A stretch of 64,000 nucleotides of DNA from Vibrio rumoiensis (GTDB taxonomy: Bacteria; Pseudomonadota; Gammaproteobacteria; Enterobacterales; Vibrionaceae), in the NCBI RefSeq assembly GCF_002218045.2, contig NZ_AP018685.1, positions 372,001 through 436,000 of the forward strand, read 5' to 3'. The notes below the pieces were generated by a model. The model was not told the DNA's origin, ran no database searches, and worked only from the letters and a program-made list of their open reading frames with translations. The first letter of the stretch is position 1. Each line of letters starts with the position of its first letter. Shown in pieces: positions 46,501 through 53,800 of the stretch. The position numbers and the translations under genes were made by a program.

Positions 46501-47819
46501 CGAATGGTACCATCAATATCGTGATTAATGACGGCGGGAATGCTGAAGATGTAAGCGATGAAGTTACCATTGAAGAAGGTGATCTTGAAAACCCAGCTTC
46601 AGGTAATGAATACCCAGTGCATGGTGAGTCTTCTAAGTTAATTCCAACGCCAAGTGATGATCTTGACCCAAGTACTTTACAGCTTACTGATGAGGCAAAA
46701 GCCACGTTGTTTGGTGATGGTACCGATCAAAATCCGGGTGAATTATCCGAAATTACCTCAGGCGGCCAGCCCGTTGATTTTGTTTCTGTTGAAAATCCGG
46801 ATGGCAGCTTTAGCATCGTGGGGACGGTTGATGGTGTAGAGGCCATCACGATAAGTTTTGAAGTGGTACAAGGTGGGGATGGCGAGTTCTACATCAACAC
46901 CACTGTCGACCAAGCTTTACCATTGGATGATATCAATAAAGATGGCGATACCTCTGGTTATATCACCAATGATGGTGATGTGATTTCGATTGATCTTCCA
47001 TTGGAAATCTCCGACACCGATGGTGATACTTCTAATATCGACATCACCGTTAACCTAGAAGATGGCCAAGACCCGTCCTTTAGTGATGACAGTGAAGCCG
47101 TTGTTATTACCGAAACAGATTTTGACAATGTTGACCCTGAGACCGGAGAAGTAACTCAAACGCCAGGTGAATCAACAGGTAAAATCCCAAGCTTTGATAT
47201 GGGCTCAGATGAAATAGCATCGATGACCTTTGATGACCCTCAAGGTGATGATTCAGGCTTAGGTAATATTACTTACGATGGCGGCAAAGAAACCGACTAT
47301 GAAGTGGATGGTAATACCATTACCGTCACCGGTGAAAATGATGAACCCATTCTAAGTATTACCGTTGATATAGATGGTAATTACACCGTTACGCAATATG
47401 AACCTATCGATCAAGATGCAGGGGATGTTGACCTTAATCTTAGCGTCACTGCAGTGGATGATGATGGTGATAGCGCTTCGGGCAGCTTTAACATTGTGAT
47501 TGTCGATCCAGAGGGAGTCGATGTTACTGATGAGGTCAATATTACCGAAGGTGATCAGGAGAGCTGGACTGAAGGAAACGCTTATCCAGTATCAGGTAGT
47601 AGCTCAGTCGTCATTGATTCCTCTAGTGATGATCTACGCCCTGAGACCTTACATATTGATCCAGAAGTCTCTACAGCTTTGGAAGCCGAACTTGATGGCT
47701 TAACCAGTAATGGTCAACCGATTGACTTTGAAATCACTACAAATTCAGATGGTACAATTACGATAACGGGTACTTCGGGGCTCGGATGTCTTAACGATGA
47801 GGATGACTTCAACCGTTGA
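37530..47819 (+). CDS. giant adhesin, first reading frame (retention module and main repeats)
   Basis: 3429 codons. Residues 1-180 are the retention module and linker with the PAAG site at 161-164. From about residue 220 the chain is tandem units of about 310 residues. The break is at the GGGG at 47777-47780: with three G the frame reads GTSGSDVLTMRMTS and continues in the next frame, while with four it gives GTSGLGCLND and stops at 47819. Confidence 0.85.
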   Translation: MENNIPSSNVTNVNVESGSVFVIKAGQGAVLVTGNYQLKSDEVLLVTPEANATVSGQGQQVHIHNTQSAVSIVPNATGPVATTLGPQVQINAENAQNANFTESDIANIQRSVMNLQDPSQDIMNPVNSDEQGSQSNQTDDIAAIQQSILAGQDPTQEAEAPAAGEGAGDTANNSFVSIDYNYDAVLTHAGYDTKGFEREYRDEEDERGVLIADGGENLAVEVTEGDLDSGGGYPTESIASVVVEKGTYALDPNSFYIPEESVDSLLGELNSEITSGGEPVVFTYDAETNTFTGMQDGEPVVSFDVDFVALPNGDVTVSITTTVNQPIDHISGDTTGIVSNQGDDIHIEFPVSGMDINGNEIKEPINIEIDVNDGANEQFGTDSGTTINETDDRDLIVDGQVPLDLGSDEIATITFDPNQPSLEGLTSNGEPTEYTVDGNVVIVTDINGEPVLTVEVQTDGSYTVQATGPLDQDADDIINLNLGITATDDDGDTANGTIVINIEDGENAADVSDVVTIAEGDLENPAAGNAYPVHGTSSVTITAIDDNLNPSTLRLSEEGKAQLVSGMGKITIHNGQPIEFTMTTDENGVVTISAVDGDGNPVFDITMTPTMSENGDVTVVTNVNQYQPLDEKEGTGDTTGLITNNGDTISVDLPLEIDDTDGDTSNVDITVNFVDGEDPSFGDNTEIAEITENDGEQTANGSIEFDQGSDYVDQIVFDPSQPSLTGITSNGEATHIDTAALANDPSTLTLLDVDNNPVMSVTIDADGNYTVTQYQSIDQDDSDITNIALNVSGTDDDDDTANGTINIVINDGANATDVSDTIEVIEGDVDTGAVDADGNPVQTYPVEGHGSITIASPSDNLVASSLRLSEAGKAALQNEMSEVTINGGDPVEFSMTTDDNGVITITGVDGEGNPVLDITMTPTMSENGDVTVVTNVNQYQPLDEKEGTGDTTGLITNNGDTISVDLPLEIDDTDGDTSNVDITVNFVDGEDPSFGDNTEIAEITENDGEQTANGSIEFDQGSDYVDQIVFDPSQPSLTGITSNGEATHIDTAALANDPSTLTLLDVDNNPVMSVTIDADGNYTVTQYQSIDQDDSDITNIALNVSGTDDDDDTANGTINIVINDGANAADVSDTIEVIEGDVDTGAVDADGNPVQTYPVEGHGSITIASPSDNLVASSLRLSEAGKAALQNEMSEVTINGGDPVEFSMTTDDNGVITITGVDGEGNPVLDITMTPTMSENGDVTVVTDVNQYQPLDEKEGTGDTTGLITNNGDTISVDLPLEIDDTDGDTSNVDITVNFVDGEDPSFGDNTEIAEITENDGEQTANGSIEFDQGSDYVDQIVFDPNQPSLTGITSNGDATSYSVDDNTLSLVDADGNPVMDVTIDAQGNYTVTQYQPIDQDDSDITNIALNVSGTDDDDDTANGTINIVINDGANAADVSDTIEVIEGDVDTGAVNADGNPVQTYPVEGHGSITIASPSDNLVASSLRLSEAGKAALQNEMSEVTINGGDPVEFSMTTDDNGVITITGVDGEGNPVLDITMTPTMSENGDVTVVTDVNQYQPLDDNNGTGDDTGDMMGLIMNNGDTLSVDLPLEIDDTDGDTSSVDITVNFKDGEDPSFGTDSGATITESDDMQSATGSIEFDQGSDYVDQIVFDPSQPSLTGITSNGEATHIDTAALAKDPSRLTLLDVDNNPVMSVTIDADGNYTVTQYQPIDQDDSDITNIALNVSGTDDDDDTANGTINIVINDGANAADVSDTIEVIEGDVDTGAVDADGKPVQTYPVEGHGSITIASPSDNLVVSSLRLSEAGKAALQNEMSEVTINGGDPVEFSMTTDDNGVITITGVDGEGNPVLDITMTPTMSENGDVTVVTDVNQYQPLDDNNGTGDDTGDMMGLITNNGDTLSVDLPLEIDDTDGDTSSVDITVNFKDGEDPSFGTDNGVIITESDDTQSATGSIEFDQGSDYVDQIVFDPSQPSLNGITSNGDATHIDTVALANDPSTLTLLDVDNNPVMSVTIDVDGNYTVTQYQPIDQDDSEITKIALNVSGTDDDGDTANGTINIVINDGANAEDVSDEVTIEEGDLENPASGNEYPVHGESSKLIPTPSDDLDPSTLQLTDEAKATLFGDGTDQNPGELSEITSGGQPVDFVSVENPDGSFSIVGTVDGVEAITISFEVVQGEDGEFYINTTVDQALPLDNINKDGDTSGYITNDDDVISIDLPLEISDTDGDTSNIDITVNLKDGQDPSFGDNTDIAQINETDDIQTANGSIEFDEGSDQVDEIVFNQEQAEDAFADITSNGEETTVLVDGNTVTLSDLDGNDVLTVAIDENGKYVVTQYQPIDQDDSEITKIALNVSGTDDDGDTAKGTINIVINDGANAEDVSDQVTIEEGDLENPASGNEYPVHGESSKLIPTPSDDLDPSTLQLTDEAKATLFGDGTDQNPGELSEITSGGQPVDFVSVENPDGSFSIVGTVDGVEAITISFEVVQGEDGEFYINTTVDQALPLDNINKDGDTSGYITNDDDVISVDLPLEISDTDGDTSNIDITVNLKDGQDPSFGDNTDIAEINETDDIQTAKGSIEFDEGSDQVDEIVFDPNQPSLTGITSNGEATHIDTAALANDPSTLTLLDVDNNPVMSVTIDADGNYTVTQYQPIDQDDSNITNIALNVTGTDDDGDTANGTINIVINDGDNAADVSDEVTIGEGDLDNPDNSEGSAHPSYPVSGSSSMTIESPSDDLVNTSLTIDETVKEALKAELNSEVTTNGGDKVTFEVSTDPTTGIITITGVDSNDNQVLDITMTPTMGANGDVVVTTNVNQYQPLDNNDGTGDSNGYIANNGDVISVDIPMEISDTDGDTSNIYITVNLEDGQDPSFGDNTDIAEINETDDIQTANGSIEFDQGSDYVDQIVFDPNQPSLTGITSNGEATHIDTAALANDPSTLTLLDVDNNPVMSVTIDADGNYTVTQYQPIDQDDSDITNIALNVSGTDDDGDTANGTINIVINDGGNAEDVSDEVTIEEGDLENPASGNEYPVHGESSKLIPTPSDDLDPSTLQLTDEAKATLFGDGTDQNPGELSEITSGGQPVDFVSVENPDGSFSIVGTVDGVEAITISFEVVQGGDGEFYINTTVDQALPLDDINKDGDTSGYITNDGDVISIDLPLEISDTDGDTSNIDITVNLEDGQDPSFSDDSEAVVITETDFDNVDPETGEVTQTPGESTGKIPSFDMGSDEIASMTFDDPQGDDSGLGNITYDGGKETDYEVDGNTITVTGENDEPILSITVDIDGNYTVTQYEPIDQDAGDVDLNLSVTAVDDDGDSASGSFNIVIVDPEGVDVTDEVNITEGDQESWTEGNAYPVSGSSSVVIDSSSDDLRPETLHIDPEVSTALEAELDGLTSNGQPIDFEITTNSDGTITITGTSGLGCLNDEDDFNR

Positions 47820-50800
47820 TGCAGACGGTAATGCCACCATTACTACCGATGTTGTTCAAAATGGTCCAATTGATCACGAAGATGGAGATGGTGATAGTGA
47901 AGGCTATGTGACCAACAACGGTGATAGCATCAGTATTGATGTGCCCTTAGTGATTGATGATGCAGACGGCACACCAAATAATGTTGATATCACGGTTAAC
48001 ATTGAAGATGGCCAAGATCCGTCGTTTGGTAAGGACACAGGTGCAACACTAGAAGAAGGTACTGATGGAACAGATTCAGCATCGGGAGACATTAATGTTG
48101 ATACCGGCAGTGATGATGTTGTCGATGTACGATTTGGTGCCGACCAATCACAATTAGATGATCTGACTAGTAACGGTCAAGATACCTCTGTTGTAATCAG
48201 TGATGATGGTCATACATTAACCATTGTTGATGCAGATAATATTCCGGTTATGGAAGTGACTATCGATCAAAATGGTCATTATGAAGTAGAGCAATTCCAG
48301 CCGATCGATCAAATTAATGAAGATAATGATACTTCAGATATTCCTATCAATGTTGAAGTCGAAGATGCTGACGGAGATGTAGGTAAAGGAACGATCACCA
48401 TTCATGATACCGATGGCGATAACGCACAAGGTGGAGGTGACATTGATGCTGGAATGATCGAAGGTGACCTCACTCCAGATTCCGATCCAGGTGATTCAGA
48501 AGGTTATCCGAAAACAGCACAAAGTGGTTCAACTCACGTTGATGCTGGATCAGATGACTTAGATCCAAACACGGTACAAGTGGATCCTACTGTAATGGAT
48601 GACTTGATTACAGAGCTCAACACTGAAATTACCACAGAAGGTGGCGGTTCAGTTGAGTTCTCATTTGATCCTGAAAACAACACATTAACCGGTGTGGATG
48701 CTAATGGTAACCCTGTTTTAGATTTCCATCTGATTGCAACACCTACTGAAAATGGTGGTGTTGATATTAGTGTTGATATGACGCAATACCAACCAATCGA
48801 TCATGTAGATGGTGCTGGTGATACTGACGGGTATGTCCATAATGATGGTGACAACATCACCATCAACATCCCAATCCAAATACAAGATACTGACGGCGAT
48901 TACATGGATGAGTCCATTGATTTCAACGGCACCATAACGGATGGTAAAGACCTTGAAATCGATAGTGCTGACAACATCAGTGTTAACGAATCTGATATTG
49001 ATAAAGGTGGTGATAATCACGCGGGTTCAACACCAGGACAAAGTGGTGAGTCAGCAACCGGCACGATTACTATTGATTCAGGTAGTGATGAAGTGAATCA
49101 CTATGAAATTGATGTTAATGCTTTTAATGAGAAAAACTCAGATAGTGAAGGCAATAGCAACATAACTTCGGGTGGCACCGACGTTATTTTAGTTGATAAC
49201 GGTGATGGCACATATTCAGGTGTGCTAGTCGATGATAATGGTAACCCAACGGACGATGATGTCTTCAAAATCAGTTTTGATAACACTAATGGTAGCTATA
49301 CCTTTGAAGTGACAGGCGCGATTGATCAACCACTTGATAATGGCAATGGTGGACAATCGACCAATATCGTTATACCTATCCATGGCGTCGATGATGATGG
49401 TGATAGCAGTAATACAATTGATGTCAATGTTACTGTTAATGATGATGTACCAACTGCGCAAGATGTGTCTGGTGAAGCGATTGAAGAAGGTTCAGGCCTA
49501 CAAGATTTAGGCAATATTATTGCTAATGAAGGGGCTGATGGTGCCACTGTTACCGGTATTAAAGACAGTAATGGCAATGTTATTGAGCTAAAAGATGGTG
49601 ATTATGACACCGTTTATATCGACTCAGATGGAAACATTTCTGATACGGGTGACGCTGCCGAAGCTTATTATGCCGTTCCTGTAACGGATGGTGGTGAAAG
49701 TATTGGTACCTTATATGTGTCAGAAAATGGTGATATTAAGTTCGAGCCTGTCGATAATTTAGATCATGATGGCAAAGATTACAGTGGTGACTTTGAATTT
49801 GTGATCACGGATGGTGATGGCGACACTGATACCGCTGAAGTGACGGTTAATGTTACTGATGAAGGCCCAAGCTGGGAAATTAATGGTGGTAGCTATAGTG
49901 GCCATGAGGAAGATGGGCGCACAGATACAACGGGTCTTGATAATCTGGATGGCGTGCCAGATGAGACTCCAAATGGCATTCCGATTGAAATGCAATTGAA
50001 CGTGGGTGATAGGGATGAAGGAGAGACCATCATCAACCCTGATAACCCAGAACAGAGTACCGTTGTCATAACACCTCCAGAAGGAGGCGCTCATGGTGAG
50101 TTTATGTACGATGGTGAGCCACTTGAAACTGACGCTGATGGCAATTTCATCATACCAGCAGATGCATTTAGTTTAGTCGATAATGGTGATGGAACTTATA
50201 GCTATGAACTGTCTGGTGTAACGTTTGTACCCGATTCAGATTTCTCAACCGTTGATGGTAACTTAGAATTTGGTGTACAAGCGGAAGTTATTGATAACGA
50301 TTCAGAACAATCCGGTCAGACAATCAATGGCAACTTCAACATCACGGTTGAAGGTGTTGCCGATACACCAACATGGGATATGGATAACACTGATCTCTAT
50401 TATGAGACCGGTGAAGACAGTGACAATGTAAAACTGAATATAGATGTTGATCTGAATGATAATGATGGTTCAGAAACCCTAGAATACCACCTTGAAATAA
50501 AAGAAGGTGAAGGGGACATTTATGTTGATGGAGTAAAAATAGAGCCGGATGAAAATGGTGTATATACCATTTCAGCTGATGATATCGATAAAGTGGAAGT
50601 TGACCCTGCGGATGACTGGTCAGGTGAAATGCAAATCGATGCTTGGGGAACCAGTACCGAAAGTGGCGATACGGTTGATGGCAAAGAAACAGCCGAATCT
50701 GATCACCAAACGATTGTCATCGATGTGACTCCAGATGCTGATGAAGTCAGCTTGAGTACGAATAACAACATCAAAGTCGATGAAGATACTGCTATTCAGT

Positions 50801-53800
50801 TATCGGATGTGATTACCAAGGCGCATACTTCGGTCGATGACGATGGTTCAGAAAGTTACTTTGTGCGTATTTCAGGTTTACCAGAAGGCGCGACAGTATG
50901 GGGCGTAGATGATGAAGGGAACCCTGTAGAACTAGAGCCAAATGCAGACGGTTTCTATGTGATTTCTTTCGATGATATTGATGATACTGTCATCATGCCA
51001 CCGCCACAAAGTAATGACGATTTTACTTTTACCGTTGATGGAATGTCGGTTGATAACGCCGATCTGAGTGATACGGATCTGAATGATGAAGATACTTGGG
51101 CTGGCCAAGATAGCACTGAAATCAATGTCGATATGCACGGTGTTGTTGATGACCCATCCATTATTGCCAATGGTGATTGGGAGGTTTCTGATGATGGTAA
51201 AACGATCTCAACCACAGTGGATGAAGATGGTACAGCTACGATAGATTTCGGCTTTATTTCTGGTGAGTACACAAACACCGATGGGCATGGCGCAGTATCG
51301 GAAGATACAGATTCATCTGAAAAATCACTTTCACAACATTACAAGACATCCCAGAAGGTGTATTTTAGCGATGCTGATGGTAATCCATTAGAACCGACAC
51401 TCGTTTCAACCAATCCAGATTTATACCAATTTGATGTTGATTCATTGAACGGTATTCAAATTCATACCGATAGCAATAGCGCGGATGATATTGATATTCC
51501 AGTACGTATTGTGGTGACGGAAGATGACGGTGCTTCGAAAGAATTTGAATATGATATCCATATTAATGTTAATCCTGTCGTTGATGGCGTCGGTAGAGAT
51601 GAGAATGGTGACCTAGAGGAATACAACACCACATCAACGGGTAATGAAGATGAGTTAGTTAAACTGAATTGGGATCCTACTGCGCAGTTTGTCGATAATG
51701 ACGGCAGCGAAAAAGTGGTTGGATTAACCATTAATGGGTTTGAGAATTATCCTGATGGTTATGCAATCGTTATTGGTGATGAAGTACTCACCCTGATGAA
51801 AACGGTTCAATTACCTTAACACCAGAACAATTAGCAGAAGCCCAAGAAAGCGGCTTGTATCTTAGCATGCCAGAAGATGCAGATAGTGATTTGCATTTAA
51901 CCACGGATGTCACGATTCGAGATTCAGATACTGAAAATCCAGATGATAACTATGATGAAACCACAATCCATGGCAATTTAGATGTGGATGTTACCTCGGT
52001 CGTCGAAGAAGACGGTGATGGTGTGAATGATGGTGGTAAGTTGGTTATCGATGATGCTGACGGTAATGCGATTACAGATACCGATGGTGACGGAATTCAG
52101 GATGTATATGAAGACCAAGACCCTAATGATGAGTGGTCAAATGAAATTCACTTGTCAGTTAACGATGTAGTTAATGGTAGCTCAGGTGGTAACAGCTTAG
52201 ATTGGGTCAATGATGACACTTCAAGTGATGAAGTAATCAATAAAGTGATCATTACCTTCCCAGATGATTTGCCCGATGGTTTCCAGGTTGAAGGTGCGGT
52301 AAATAACGGCAATGGTTCGTTTACGATTACTGAAGATCAACTCGATGATATCGTGATTAAAGCGCCTCGTGGGTTTGATGGGGATGTGACTATACACGTC
52401 AGTGTTACCGTACAAGACCAGGGTGATGATGCTAACTCGGAAAGTGAGACAATAATCAAAGAAACCGATATTACTCTTCACTTTACTGATGAACATGATG
52501 GCGGTGGCGGTACTTATACTCCACCAGCTGCCGGCGATATTGATGATGATGCGACTCAAGATCAACAAGTCGATGCTTCAGAAGATCAAGAAGGTGGCGT
52601 CAATATAGGTGAGTTAATTTCTGATGGTTTGGTGATTAGCACTGATGATACTGATGGTGATGGCGTCTCTGATCTGGATAACGATACCACTTCGATCATT
52701 ATTAATGCCGATGATTTGCCTCCAGGTGCCACGATTGGTGGTATGGAGTACAACGAGCAAACGGGTGAGTATGTCATTAGTGTCACCCCGAATGCTGATG
52801 GTTCAATAACGTTACCACCAGATGTGATTCTATACTTACCACCAGATTATGCTGGTGATATCGATATTCCCGTTAAAGTTGTGGAAACTGATAACGAGAG
52901 GGCCAGTCTAATGAAGGCTCAATGAATATCACGGTTAATGTTGACCCTGTTGCAGATGCTCCAGACGTCACCATCACTGGCGGTGGCGATGAAGATAGCC
53001 TAATTGAGTTAGATTTAAGTACGGTTATTGGCGACCAAAATAACGGTGGTAAAGATAATGGCGGCGATGAAGAAATTACCGATGTGACAATTAAATTAGT
53101 TGATCCATCACAAGGTGAATTTGTCGACGCAAACGGTGATGTGATTCAACCTGATGCCAATGGTGAAATTCATGTTGACCCGAATGACCCAATTTATTTC
53201 CAACCTGCTCCAGATTTCAGCGGCACTGTTGATGTTACCGTGACAACGGATGTGACTGATACGGCAATGGTTGATGGTGAGGAAGTCAGTAATAGTGGTT
53301 CGTTTGAGCAGAATGTAAGCTTTGATGTTAATGCCGTAAATGATGATATTGAAATCAATGGTGAAGTCGCTACCGATGATAATCCTGTTCAAGTTACAGG
53401 TGACGAAGGGACATCGATTTCATTTGGTGATTTTAACGGTAATGTGACTGATATGGATGGCTCGGAAGAGATTGTTTCTGTCAGTATTACCGGCGTGCCA
53501 GATGGCTTCGTCATTGAAGGCGCTAATAATATGGGGGGTGGCGTTTGGTCTATCCCTGATGTAATTAGTGATGATGGCCAAAGTTTTGATTTATCAGGTT
53601 TGAGTATTCTGCCACCAAATGATTTTAGTGGTGATATTGACCTGACACTTAAAGTCTACACAACAGATGATAATGGTGATCCTGTTGAGAAAGACGTACC
53701 TGTTAATATCCATGTTGATGCAAAAGCAGATGCAGTGAATACCGATGTGGATGCTTCTGTTTCTGGTGATGAAGATGTGGCGAATGGCATAACGATCAAT

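Noticed and set aside
38560..46840. Many minus-strand open frames in the adhesin gene
   Set aside because: They are recurrent copies of the same antisense frames created by the repeats, with no ribosome sites and no known domain.
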